NCBI GenBank assembly: GCA_947846985.1
Contig: CANTUZ010000002.1
Span: 59,476,563-59,540,562 of the forward strand
Length of the DNA stretch: 64,000 nt
DNA from: Fratercula arctica
Taxonomy: Eukaryota > Chordata > Aves > Charadriiformes > Alcidae
Direction: 5' to 3'
Of the stretch, positions 12,901 through 25,630 are shown one piece after another. Position numbers and translations under genes: made by a program. Positions within the stretch are counted from its first letter, which is position 1; every line of letters starts with the position of its first letter. The notes below the pieces were generated by a model, which ran no database searches, was not told where the DNA came from, and saw nothing but the letters and a program-made list of their open reading frames with translations.

Positions 12901-15900
12901 CAACTGCTGCTACAGAAGAGGAGGTCTCCACTAGGTGTCCTATGTCTTTAAGTCCAAGGTGGATGCACCTGAACAATGGCATTAGATAATTATGGTTAGA
13001 GGTGTGAATACCATCCTACAAAATATTGTATCATTGTATTTCAAGCTCAGTGCATCAAGTTTTAATCCAAATCTTTATGGAAAAGTAAAATTTAAATCCT
13101 ATGGTTGAGATTTTTCACAATGGTTATAGACATGCTCAATCTTAAACTATTGTTTAAGATCATTTCTGTTAATTAAGGTTGAGTGTTTGTTCATATTGAC
13201 TGAACTCAAGGACATTTAAGTGTCTGTTGAAAACTAAATAAGTGCTCAGCTATGTTGTGGAATGCTCAAGGAAACTGCAGTTACTTAGATAAAGGAAGAA
13301 ATAAAAGGCAATTTCTAGCTAGATGGACAGAGACAAAGAAAGAAGGACTACAATAAAAGTACGCTTAAAAAAGTGAGGGATGCAAACCTAGCAGTCAGAA
13401 AGCAGGTATAAAATGAATTCACAAGACAAATCTGCTAATGTGTAAATGGTGATAATGGTTAACTTTATAGAGAAAGGACAATAAAAAAACGGAATAAAAG
13501 ACAATGAAGTAGTGTTGATGTAGGGAAAAAAGTTTAGGTCTAATGGATTTTGCAAAAGCAGAGGGATGAAACAAAGTGCACAAAAGGGAGATATGAGTCT
13601 TTGAAGTCACTTATTTCAGCTGTTGGGACATACAGGGGATAGGGACGTATGGCAAACATATGTCCATGCATATAATGCATGTTCAGATCTTGATGAAAGA
13701 GAATAGTTTAAAAATTAGGACTGACTGGTACAGTCTTCATGAAGCCAGCTGTTCTGTCCACCTGCACCAGGACTGCATCATTACTGATACATTTTTAAAA
13801 CCTTTTTCTTAAAATTTTCAGTAGTAAATGTTATGGGGTGTCTTCAGGAAATCTACTGCAAAGCTTAGCTGTCTTTGTCTTTATGTTTAGAAATTTCCTC
13901 TTCATTCTTAACAAAAAACTGGAACAGAAGGTACTGTAGAAGGAGGATAACTGGAGAAGACATGCAAAGCATGTACTTCATAGCTGGAGAAGCTGTAAGA
14001 AGAGATTCAGTTTTTACCAGAAATAATAGAGAAATGCTTACAAAAGCAAGAGCTAAAACAATAGAGGAGAGTACAAGAGCTCAGTTTCCACTTAGGTTCA
14101 GAAATTGCCCTTAAATTAGAGGGGAGAAAAGCCTGTGAAGAATACTGCTTCTGCAGTCATTATTATTTGAATAATTAAACCATGTTGTAATACTTTCTTA
14201 AAACTTGCCCTCAATTGTTGGTTTTCCCTGCATGGCTATGAAATGAAATTCTGATATTGCCTAATGCAAGGAAGTTGCTGACACTTTGAAACTTTTACTT
14301 AAGACCTTATACACGTTGACTTACTGAGGTAGGGCCTTTTATGGAGAAAAGGAATTCTTCTGCCTGGATGGCTGAAAACAGAACTGAGATAGAAGGATTA
14401 AATACACATTTAATAAACTCAATTTTTGCTGTAAGCTTTTAGGTTGAACTTAGTCTCTTTTATCCCACTGCCACCAACACCAGAAAGAAGCACATCATTA
14501 GCTGACTAGAAAAGATCAGTCTTTCTGTGCTGTGGAAGGGTTACAAAACATTCTGCAACTAGGCAAAGGCAGGTGACTGGAAAAGTGAAAGAAGATAATT
14601 TTCTTCACAGAATGTTTCAGGGGTGATGTATAAAAACTTCCATAGAAAACTTCATTCTTTGAAGTGCTTCTGGTTTGCGCTTTTGATCCATCTCAGATGG
14701 GTAGCAGAGTAACTTTTTAAACTGGAGAGGTGAGGCAAGGCCCAGTGTAGAAAGGACACACAATAGTTTCCCATGACAAGAGAGAAGTCCTGGTGGGACA
14801 GAGTAACGACAGGAGCAGGGACAGCTGGGAGGCAGGAAGTGATAATGAAAACAGAAAGTGGGGGCACTTGGGAGATGTTTTTGCACACTGTGAGATCTTT
14901 TATGATTTCAATGGAAAGGCAGTGCAACTTAGTAGTTAGTTCTGCCAGCCAGAAAAATAGAAATAAAAGCCCTGTGCCCTTTTGAAGACCCCTCTTCAAA
15001 GTGCATTTTGCTCTTCCCTAAACAATCTCCAACCTAGATGATATGAGCCATGAGACTGATTTCCGTCAGGGCTTACTAGGAATCAAACATTATGTTCTGT
15101 GAAGTATTGATGGCTTCAGAATTTTTTGAGGGCAAAACAAGTTTTGAAAAATGTGAGATTTTTAGGCAGGAATACCTGATAGCTTACTAGTTACAACACT
15201 CATCTGGGATACTAAATCTTTGTTGTGCTTGTACTCAGAACAAAGACTGGATCCCTTCTGAGGCAGACACTTTAGTCATCTGTCTACAGAGTCAAGCTCT
15301 CTTTATAATGCTGTTTGAATAACAAATTATAACTTTACAAACCCAGAATGGGACCTAGAACATGCGACTCCATAACAAGGTGAGTAGGACAGCTATCAAT
15401 CTGCAGGAGATTCAACACTTCTGCTAATCTGAGTTGAATGCCTCACTAGATATATTACTTCTAGCTAGGACCTAGCAAATACTTTTGACCAAAAATTCCC
15501 TCCTTGTCTCAAAACCTCTTCTGACAAGGATTTTCTGAGAAACAGTGTACTTCTTGTACATATATCCTCTTAATTCATTCTTGACAACAAATGAGCATTT
15601 CCCAATGAAAGTTGCAAAATTCTCAACCGTTTCCAATTCACATACATTCCCTGTTTTAGGGAAGAGGGGATATGACTTTCTCTAAGCTGCCCTTAGGCAC
15701 AGTTCTTCCTTCCATAGGTAGGCTGCCTTAGGTCATGTGAAAGGCTGTGAGGGTTTACGGCTGGCATCATCTTTGATGTGTCACGGGGAGCTGAATGACA
15801 CCAAAACTCCATGAACTTGAGGGCAAAAGAGATTCTGAGATTGCGATGTGTCATATAATACACCACAACTTCATCTAACCTTTCAGCCAGGGAAACCAGG

Positions 15901-18900
15901 GCAAGCACTTAGGACAGATGTGCCTGCTCCGGTACTGGTAGATAAAGATCAGTGCCTCCAAAATTAGAGGAGTAGTGGATTTGTACATCTTGTGCTGTTT
16001 CTAAAAGAGAGAGTGAACAATGCATTTCTATAGGAAAACAGTTGTTTTGAGGAAAGAATATAGGAATGTAATAGGGAATCTATGTAATTTCTAGAGGTAA
16101 CGCAAAATTTTGCCCTTTTTTTTATTTTGGGGGAGGGAGAGAGGTTTAAAAAAACCCAACTTTTCCTTCTGATTCCAGGAAAAATAAATGAAAAAAAAAA
16201 AAAAAAAAAAGAAGATGAAGATGATTGCTAGTGATGAAAATGATTACTAATGCATGGCAGTGTTGCCCAAGACAGACAAGACAATGATTTCTTAGCAAAC
16301 CGGACCTAGGAGAAAAAAAATTAAACAAACCAACAGAAGCCCCTAGCAGCAAGTCAGTAAGACAAAGCTATTGAAGTTCTTGTAGTTATGAAATTAGAAT
16401 AGCTGGCCTGGGCAATTGGGGGGAAAAAAAAAAAAAGAAGGATTAAGTATTAAGGAAAAAAAAGAAAAATGGAAGACTCAGCAACAGTTTGTTTTTATCT
16501 GCTAAACAAATTGGTTACATTGCTAACTACTATGCCTAGTAAACTAATTGAATTCTAATAACTTATTCAACATATTTTGTCTCTTCATCTCTCTGGTCTC
16601 TGGAAGGAAAGTGAGGAGAGTACTGTGAAACCTAAATTATTGAAGAAAAAGCATTTGCTGAACACTATTAGAAACACTTCTCCACTGGTAGCTATTCATA
16701 GGTTTTCGTAATTCATATTTTTTGTAATTACTTAATATTTGAAATTGGATAATTTACATCATATCTTTCTGTTCTCTTATTTAAAGATTTATTCATTTCT
16801 CAGCAGCTTCCTCTGTACAGATTTCTAAATCTGAATTTAAAATTCCCGTTCCATAAATAATGTGTAATGCTCACTTGAAGTTCTTTGTTTCAGCAAAAAT
16901 TCCTGTACTAAATTTATGAGTTGTTTGTGACCCCAGCTCAACCTGATAGTTAATCAAGTATATTACGTCAGTGGGATCATACGGATGCTTCAATTTATAT
17001 ATACTTCCAAATTTTACTGATTGGGAATCTAAGCTGAGACGTGCATTTTTGTTATCGTCATAATTATTGTGTACTTGATACGTATCTTACTGTGGCATGT
17101 ATTCAGTAACCCAAATCCCCTGTTTTCCTATTCTGTAAAAATTAAGGGGAAGAAAAGTGTCCCTCCTGTGCTAGCATGCCTTGGTTTTGGTTTACCTGTG
17201 CATTGTTTTTCTCATAGCAAAGTTCAAGGTCAGCTCCAAGCTTCTTAGCAGGAACAAAATTAGCAAAATGAAATCTTGACACCTCAAAAGAAGGATAAAA
17301 TAAATTGTTCTAGGGTTAGCACCAGTGGTACAGCACTTCCTTCAGACACCATCCGCCCATAAAGGTCATGGTGCTGGAAATAACTTCCTCACCTGAGGAG
17401 AACAGCAGTTACAGGACATAAGTTGTAACTTGCTTTGCTCTGCGTCTGCTTCCGCTCTCACTGGCTTTCAAGGACTGTGGCAATGCGTGAGTGTGCCTGT
17501 CCCATTGAGGCAGACAGGCCTGCCAGGTAAAGAAGGAGATATAAATAGGAGCTGAGCTCATCTCTAGCCCATCCTGCTCCGCCCTGTACACCCACTGAGC
17601 TTTTAAAGAATATGCTTTAAGAAAAAGGTTGTGGGAGAAACTATCACAGATGTGACCTGATTTATACAAGCTGCAGAGCAGATCAGTGGCAAAAATGAGA
17701 AAGCAGAAACATTGATTTCTATATCAGTGACTGTCCCCTACGTTCACCACATTGCAGCAAGGAACTCTAAGATTATAACAATAGATGCTAGGGCATGTTT
17801 CAAAAGGAAAAATCACTTTTCATATATGGAAGTGAAAGCATTGTGTTTGAATGCCGACGTTCCTTCTGAAAATTCTCACTAGCAATGAGTAGAAGAGCCA
17901 ACTGCTCAAATACAGACCTGTTAGATGGATTTTACTGTTTGAAAATATGGAAACTTCGTTCAGCAGTAACATTTGGTTTCAGTATTTCTGGTTGCTAAAC
18001 ATTTATACTATGATAGGCTACCTTATGAAAGTGCAAGATTTTTTAGATATTTTATTGCTAATTATTAATTTGAGGGTATTTACTACACATGAAGTTATTC
18101 CTTGGTTGAATTCAGTCAGCTAAAAAACATCAAATAACTTCATAATCTTTAAAGTTCACTTGAGATGATGTGTTAGAAAAATGTTCAGCAAATGCTAATT
18201 AACAATAATCTAGCCCTATACAATGCAGCTTGATTACATTTACATATAGAAGAAAGTCTAATGCAAATGTCATCATCAGATACTTCTACTGATGTTGTAC
18301 TGAACACAGCCTGTAGAAAACATTCTTTTCTCTCCAAAAACAACAACTTTAAAACATCTTGGTACATAATAGCTCCTTGCAAGCAGACTGTTTGCCCTTC
18401 AGTGTGGATTTCCACATTTATCTGATTACATTCACTTTGGAGACCCTCAAGGTGACTAGATTCTTAGAGCAAATGGAGAAGAATGGTAGGATTTGAGATA
18501 TTTCTGAAGCAAATTTCTTTTTTAAGGTACTTTAGTCTTACTGGGTTTAAATATTTCTTTTAATGCACATAAGCCTCCATGTTACTAGCTGACAAATTAT
18601 ATCTGTGCGGTTTCAATAGCAGTTTCTCACAGTTAAGAAATTCTGCATTTATTCTACAGCAGCATTCCTATTAGTTTCATGATAAACACTACAGGGCATT
18701 GTCCTCTCTGCCAGTCCAGAGACACATAGGAGAATATCCGTAGTTGGTGAATGTATCAGCAGCACAGGGAAACCAGGTGTCTCATCCAAAACTTGCTGAA
18801 ATCAAGAAATGTCTCCCCCTAACCTCAGAAGGCTCCAGAAGGGGTCCTGTCTATGTGTCCTTCACACAGCCTCAGAAATAACCAGTAAGCTCCATAATAA

Positions 18901-20958
18901 TTTTCCCAGGTCCAAAGCAGATTAAAATGGTGGTTGTGTACTTTTTTCCCTGCTCTGGACTTTGATTGTGTCAACCTTCGTGCATTTCCTGAGTGGGTCC
19001 TTTGGTATCATAATACCTGGCTGTTCATGTTCATGAAATGCAGTTCCAGGCACGTGTTGAAATGCAGGACTGCTGAGACAGGTTCCTTCTAGAAAGCAGG
19101 CATTGTCATAACCTTGATGCTCTACTGCGCATGCCTTCACTGATCTCTTTGCAGAGCTCTGTCAAATTGCACAGGCTGGTTCCCCGCCAGACGGGTTTTT
19201 CACCTCTGCAGCACTGTTAAACTTCTGCTGTCTCAGAAGAAGCTGGGGCACAGGCTGTGATTCCCACTTTGCTAATACGTGCAACAGAAACAACGCTGGT
19301 CATAAAATCCACCTTAGTTTATCCTTTTTAAAAGTATAATGCTTGTCAAAGTGTTTTTGAATTACGAACCATAAAATACTGCTATTGTTAAGGCCCTCCT
19401 CTTCAAGATCCCTACAGGGGATAAACACCTACAGGTTTATGGACAGGATAATTTCAGTTCCCTCATTCATAAAGAATTTTTTATAGATACTTTTGCCAGC
19501 GTTCATATCCATACTGCCAAAAGTATGGATACTTTTGTGGTTTTTTTAAATTAATAAGTGCATATGGTTTTAACAGACTTAAGAGTATTATCATAAAGAA
19601 CGAGGAGCATAAACGTTACTTTGTCCAAAAAGCATAGACAGTTGTATGGCATGGAATGAACCGGAAACGGTCTCTCTACCAGCACAATGGTATTACATTT
19701 CATCAAAGAGAAAGAGAACGTGCAGATACAAAACTGTACGTTGGCATTGTCAGATGCTGCTGCTGATATGGTTGGCTTACTCACATAATAAATTCGGTAA
19801 GAGGCCTGTGTGTGACATGTAGATATGAGTATTGCTGGCAGGTGAAACTTTTATGTAAAAATACAACATTCTTTATTCTGATAATGCTGAACTTTAACCA
19901 CAAGCAGCATATAAAAAATCTTGTTTAAAAGTAGAACTTTGGATAGACCTTGGTTTTGAAATATTAAAAAAAGGAGAGAGTTGTTTGGAATAAAATATTG
20001 TCCTGTTGCAGTTTTGAGTGGTTTTCTAAAGATTTTACTTCCAAATATGTGCTAGTTATGAATTTCAAAACCATTTAGGTTTTGAAACCTCACTACTCAG
20101 GACCAAACTATTTCAGGTTGATTTTGGGAATCTGATTGACCAGAAGAAACTAGCATCATCTTTGTTTTTAATTAAATTGAAGGAATCAAAGGGTTCACAT
20201 CTTAGAATATTTTGGAGAGACTTCCCAGGAAAAAAGTCAGCATTTTTATTTTCATAAAGTATCTTAATGAAACATCTCTGACTGATACTCTTGACTTCAG
20301 AAAGAAATCACTAGCTTTGAAGAGGGCTTTTTGCAGAGATTCTGATTGGAGATTCAATTATTTTGAGGTGGAAAAAAACCCCCAAACCTCTTGTTATTAC
20401 CCCCAAAATGCAGTGATGATTGCCTGTAGAAGACAGCTTGTTCCTCAGGCAGACAGTGGCAGTATCACATTTTACCTAACATCTGCACTCAAGGAAACTC
20501 TCCTCTCAGCAAGTCCATTTGAATTGATTGCTGGACTGAAAAAAGCTCTGGCTAATCTTTCGGCCACACCTTGGGCTCATTTTTGTTCATGGAGGGACAT
20601 CTCTGTTTCAGCATTTTCATACTTGTCTTTCTTAACTAAAAAGGTGCATAATTTAGTATCTAAGAGCAATAAAGATACCCCAAGTTACACAGTTTGATGT
20701 GTACATATTACTAGCTCGGGTGGAGCGGCCTTATGGCTGACTACACTTTCATTTTTATTGACTTGTGTTCTTTGCAAATTAAATATATTATGATGTACTA
20801 CTTCGAACTGTATTGCTGTATTTCAAGAGGTCTACCTCAATGGTAAAGAACAAAGCTATCTGTTACTTAGTCTCCTGCAATTTGGGCAGATGCTTTAATT
20901 GCTATCAGATACTTAGTCTTAATATTAAAGTCAATCTAGGAGTTGTTTAACCTTCTTT
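9906..20958. other. AT-rich non-coding stretch without recognisable genes
   Basis: I find no recognisable exon, RNA gene or mobile element here. Small items: a 15-bp direct repeat at 10,086/10,108, a 9-bp-arm hairpin at 12,249-12,270, an A20 tract followed by GAAGAT-like repeats at 16,191-16,225, and a 10-bp-arm inverted repeat at 19,506-19,531. The longest open frame (20,212-20,697, plus strand, 161 codons from ATG) has no family resemblance and no splice or promoter context that I can recognise; I treat it as chance. Confidence 0.6.
16191..16210. repeat. A20 homopolymer tract
   Basis: Twenty consecutive A, directly followed by a short GAAGATGAAGATGAT stretch. No retrotransposed body is recognisable upstream, so I call it a simple repeat rather than the tail of a processed copy. 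Confidence 0.85.
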
Positions 20959-21010
20959 TCATTGGCTGACTTGGATAGAAAGGTGACATTTGACACTAGA
21001 AGTTACAGTC

Positions 21011-21011
21011 A

Positions 21012-21046
<35 letters not shown>

Positions 21047-21050
21047 GTAT
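21011..21050. repeat. (TG)n(TA)n dinucleotide microsatellite
   Basis: A compound microsatellite: about six TG units running into about eleven TA units. This type is normally length-polymorphic. Confidence 0.9.
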
Positions 21051-21528
21051 GGGCTGCCTCCCAAAGCAGCCTCACTAACATTTCCAGATATGAAGTCAAT
21101 AGGGAGACTTTATTGCTATATGTCTTAACCTCCCTCATCATTTGATTAATCTGACTGGCTATGCCTTGGTTTGTTTTCACTTAATAACATATAAGTCTTG
21201 TGGGTATCAGTTGCCACGTAAATACCTTGCATGAGGTATGCTTGTGGTGAAAAAGGTGAGAGAGAAAGAATCATGCCATAGTTCGGAGAAGAATGATAAT
21301 TCTGGAATAATCAAGCACAATTCCTCCAGAGAAGCAGTTGTTTGTATTTTCTGAGCTCTGCCTGGCTGGGTCAGGAAGGGTGGGCACTATCACCCAGACC
21401 CATTTCTCTGCTTTTCTGCTGATTGACACTGTAGGTAGCAGCAGTGGTTTGTATGGCTCTTTTTTTCTCTGTTGAAGGCTTCTGTGAAGAGACCCAAGAA
21501 AGAAAATATTCGCCAGGCTCTTTCTTAC

Positions 21529-21661
21529 TCTTGCAGAATTCACTGGAAGCTGAATTAGGATCTTCTGCTTTCTCATCTTTCTTCTGCATTTTGAAAACAA
21601 CAGGCAACATGCACGTGGAAATAGTTACCACAAATGCAAATAGCCCCTGCAGTATAAGTAG
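21529..21661 (-). other. Candidate exon encoding a hydrophobic helix (unconfirmed)
   Basis: Read on the minus strand, a pyrimidine-biased tract with a CTAAT branch-point-like element ends in CAG just before 21,661, and a strong-looking donor (GTAAGA) begins at 21,528. The 133 nt between them are open in the frame starting at 21,661: 44 codons plus one base. The predicted peptide has a hydrophobic run of about 19 residues (GLFAFVVTISTCMLPVVF) followed by a strongly charged stretch (KMQKKDEKAED). That order fits a membrane helix with a basic cytoplasmic flank. I do not recognise the protein. No neighbouring exon is identifiable in the window, and random splice-bounded frames of this size are common in 64 kb, so confidence is low. 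Confidence 0.2.
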
Positions 21662-22312
21662 CTGTTTTTTGAAAAACACAAAAATAGTTTTCCATTAGAA
21701 AAAAAGATAAGAGCTTTGGCAATTATTTAAAATTACTGTAAAAGCTGTAAGGTCAGAATCAAAGTAAAGATTCTTTTTAAGTAGTAGGAATTTGTTAGTA
21801 GGAATGCTCATTATAACCTAATCATATTTGTCACTAGTGTAGAGACTGCACAACATTTTCATCTTTAGGGTAAATTAGGCAACATACTGCTTCTATTTCT
21901 ACAGAAGAAACACTTTAGGAAGATGTCAACAATCTAAATTTCACTGAAAAATGAGTTTTAAATACAAGCAAAGTAATTTTCTTCTTTCAGTGAGCTAGAT
22001 TTCCTAGAAAAAAGGCCCAATATTTTTTTTAAGTATGAGTAGTTACAATTGTTGTGAAATACAATTTTTATTGCTTTTTTTTACAAGATTTATATTCACG
22101 CAAGATACTATCAACAAGAAAAAGATCAAAAATATCTGAAACCCATCTGATAATCATATATGCACATCTCATCACATTTACATTTTCCCTATAGTTTTCA
22201 GAATTTAGAGGAAGCTGAGCCTGCCAAAGAGCATTACAATCAGATTCTGCGTATATTAATAACCTGAAAATTAACTTTTTTGCCGACTCTGCACCCAATT
22301 TACGTATTTCTA

Positions 22313-22328
22313 CCAGAAGGGGGTGCTT
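22313..22328 (+). promoter_or_regulatory. CTCF-like motif
   Basis: CCAGAAGGGGGTGCTT matches the vertebrate CTCF core (CCASYAGRGGGCRSY) at most positions, but it has T in place of the usually conserved C after the G run. It is a sequence match only; occupancy cannot be judged. Confidence 0.25.
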
Positions 22329-22652
22329 TGAGCAAACTTGTGCTCAAGAGTCCTAAAGAGAAAACACTGAAGCCTTTTATCACACCATGGTGCTTGATCT
22401 TCCATGTACTGTTTCAAATATTTTGAATATGTATATACGTATCAGCCTGGTTTCAGTTATCAAAGTCTCCTCAGTCTTCGAGCATGTAAAAAGCATTAAA
22501 TAAAACAAATGAATTAGTTTTGGAACCAGCTAAGTCTTAAAAAAACCCTCATATGTTAGATGAGTGAAGTATCATGGAAAGATTTACTTATTTCAAATAT
22601 ACTTGATAAGACCAGTAGCTGAGAATTTTTTCCCAAGGTTTTTCTGGCACAA

Positions 22653-22677
22653 TTTTTTTTTTTTTTTTTTTTTTTTT
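22653..22677. repeat. T25 homopolymer tract
   Basis: Twenty-five consecutive T followed by AATAAAG. It could be the complement of an A-tail, but no retrocopy body is recognisable to the left. Confidence 0.88.
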
Positions 22678-24148
22678 AATAAAGCAGATAGGGTTTGTAG
22701 GGGTTTCATTTGATGTGTAATACAATGCCATTGCACATTTGCCTTTTTTAGTACAGTAATCAGAGTATTTATTTAACAGGAGGGAGGGGGAGAAAGAGTA
22801 GTGCTTCAAATGCAACAAAAATAGCCATTAAGCACAAGTTACCTGTAAATTACCATTCAGTTTGTTTGTGTCGGTGCTGAGTATTTAGCAGTAGACGTTG
22901 AAGTGCTGCCAAAAGCTAGTTTCTGAGTTTTGAATTATTAGAAGTATACTGTCATAGATTATAAGGTATATAAAAGTGATCAGTCAGTCACTTTGACAGA
23001 GTGACAGAATATTTTGAGCTCTGCCCAGGAAAGCCAAACACAGCCAGATGTATTATGGGTATTATTTAGATGCAATTGAGTTGCACTTTATAATGTATTT
23101 GACTATAAATATGCATTTCTATTATATTAATAAAATATAATCCTTCTTCCAATGTACTTTCAGATCAGTTCTGTTAATAGTGGCACCTTAAATATGCTGA
23201 AGTGTAGCTAAAGCATATTTGAAAAATGAAAATAAGTAATGTTTATCTTCAAGATGTAATTAAGGTTCATGTAAAGTTAATGTTAGGTTTCCTACACAAG
23301 ATATACATCTCCACAAAGTCATATAGATACAAAATGAATAATTAACGGCATAGATAAATCCACTCTTATCACAAATAGACTAAGAATAAATGCCCGAATC
23401 AATCTGCACATGAATATTTTGTATTACTCTTAGAAATGTAAATTAGGATTGCAAATATTTTCAGGCAGTAGTAGAATCAAACACTATGTGTCTCTTTAGT
23501 AGCCCACAAAGAAAGAGTCTCAGGCGGATTGTTAGTACCTGTGCTTTTTGCCTTTATGGTAAGTGGGGTAGGTGAGCCCTTTTTGGAGGAAGATTGGTTT
23601 GGAGTTCTTTTAATAGTCTGGGGGAAATGGTAAAGGCTGCTGAGTTGTAAGTGTCCTGTTCATGTAAGAAGCAGATAACCAGAACTCAAAAGAGACAGAA
23701 GAAACTGTCTAAGAATCTGCATGGATTTTGCTGCTCACAAAGTTGGTAAGTCAACTCAAATCAAGCCTGAAAGCAGGAGTGTATCTGCAAGGACCCAGTG
23801 GGCAGGAAAGCAATTGTTTGTAAATGCCTTCATTTTGTTGTGGTTTCAGGTAGTCACTTCAAGTTTGTACTTAAAGAATGATATATCCTGAGTTTAATTT
23901 CAATAGAACCAAGCTATATCTGATTTTAAAAGCCTTTCAGTCTGCTTTGGGGCACTCCCTGTAATTAAAAAATCTAACAAGGCTAGTGCAAGTCTTTGCC
24001 TGACTAGGAATCCTACCATGTACACTGCCTCATGAAGCAGCAGATTAAAAAATTATTGGATGACTACATTAGTGTTAACAGTATGTCTAAAACAACAAGG
24101 GGTTTTAGCTTATGAAATGCTACTTCTGGCAATTATTTTTTTTCTTTG

Positions 24149-24192
24149 TGGGAATCAAGGAAGATGAGTATGGGAATCAAGGAAGATGAGTG
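24149..24192. repeat. 22-bp perfect tandem duplication
   Basis: The unit beginning TGGGAATCAAGGAAGATGAG occurs twice head to tail (24,149-24,170 and 24,171-24,192), differing only at the last base. The near identity indicates a recent slippage-type duplication. Confidence 0.92.
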
Positions 24193-24487
24193 TCTGAACC
24201 GTGGAAGGTCAGAATATTTCTAATCTCCCCCAGTGCAGAGAATGATGAACTAAGAGTACGGGAGCAGGGATGATCTCACTTTTCAGCAATTGTTTTGATT
24301 ATCACTCATTCTTAAGCCACAGCTCAGCATACTGTCAAGCACGCAAAATAGCTCTGTTGAGATTTTACATAATAACTGGGAAAGGAATACATGAGCTCCC
24401 TCTGCCACCCAGAAAAGGCTTTGGAGCAAATGAAGGTTAGCCTGAACTCAGCTAGCCAGGGAGGTCTTGGCCTCATGTTCACACAGA

Positions 24488-24550
24488 GCTGCTACTTTAC
24501 AGCCTGCTCTTGGTACAGTCACTTGACCTACTTGTGCCTCAATTTAAACT
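24488..24550 (+). repeat. Probable MIR/CORE-SINE core remnant
   Basis: The block 'ctgctactttac' followed by 'cagtcacttgacctacttgtgcctcaattt' reproduces in order the conserved core of MIR-type SINEs (a 'ctgccacttac' part, then 'aagtcacttaacctctctgtgcctcagttt'). Outside these about 60 bp the match fades, as expected for a family that predates the amniote radiation. Confidence 0.5.
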
Positions 24551-25530
24551 AGCTGGCAAACCTGATTAAAGAAGAGACCCTCGCTGAAAACCAGGTGCTG
24601 TCATTGAGCTGAGCCCTTCTGGGCAGATGCCTTACAAAAATTAACTAAAATTAGCAACCCACCATTTAGGGTAACATGCAGCTGGTGAATGATGCAAGGA
24701 TGATAGATGAGTCCTTATTTCCATTCTAAATTCTGTTCTTTTAGTAAATTAATGTCATGTGAACCAGCTAGACCACCGTGTTCACCTTTGCAGCTGCTGT
24801 GTTTTATCACAACTTCCCTTTTAGTTGGGCTCTGTCCCTTTTCATTATCACACCTGTAGTGGTGGCATTAAGAAATTAAGGACAAAATGGAAACTAGTAA
24901 TGGTAGAATGAATTCCCAGTGTATAATTTATTGATATTTCTATGGTGTGGGCAGAGTACCTCATATTTTCAGTAAATTAAACAAAACAAACAAACAAAAA
25001 AGTAGGGGAATAATGTTACTTCCATTTTCCCATTAAGTGGTTTGTTCTAAATTGAATGAAAATTCCTTGGCAGATGATGGGGAAAAGTGAGATTTCTGTC
25101 TTGCGCTTAAACCATGCTCTCATCTTTTCTGTGCATGTTCTGAATCCCAGACTGTGAAGGGTAGAAAAAGAAAAGCAACTATCTTGTTTTCATATCCACC
25201 TTATATTTGTGTGTTCACTGGAACTGCCAAATATTTCTGTATAGAATTCTGCTGCTCATATTTAACTACAGGCTTTGGAGTGGTCACACAGCTTGATAAT
25301 CTATAAATGGGGAATTAACTGTCAAGAACTGTAAATATTTTTCTAAGAGGGAAAAATAAATATGGGTTTAGGTGACAGATTTTAATAAGGACATGTTTTT
25401 GATTGTGAATAGCTCATTATAATTACATATATTCAACGATTTTTTTTTTTTTAAGTTATCGTTCTTGTTCATCCTGACTAAATATGTTGGCATAAATATG
25501 GGCAGTTAGTGTTCTGTGTCATCATTTATC

Positions 25531-25630
25531 ATTTATATAGCACTGTAACTGTTAATGGTCCTTTATAATGTACAGAAGTATACTAAACAAGGACCGTAAC
25601 TCTGCTGTCAGGAGCTTATGAACTCTGAAC
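25531..25630 (+). repeat. Possible ancient L3/CR1-like LINE 3' end
   Basis: The order 'atttatatagcactgt', then 'ggaccgtaactctgctgtcaggagcttatgaactctgaa' recalls the 3' ends of old L3-type CR1 elements, which have an ATTTATATAGC start and a '...ctgcc...aaggagcttacaatctaa' block. The identity is low and the call is by eye. Confidence 0.35.

Noticed and set aside
20212..20697. 161-codon plus-strand open frame
   Set aside because: Starts at ATG but shows no domain, no recognised family and no exon context; frames of this length are expected occasionally by chance in AT-moderate DNA of this size.
22653..22677. T25 tract as the reversed poly(A) tail of a processed pseudogene
   Set aside because: No coding-like or mRNA-like body is recognisable on the side where it should be.
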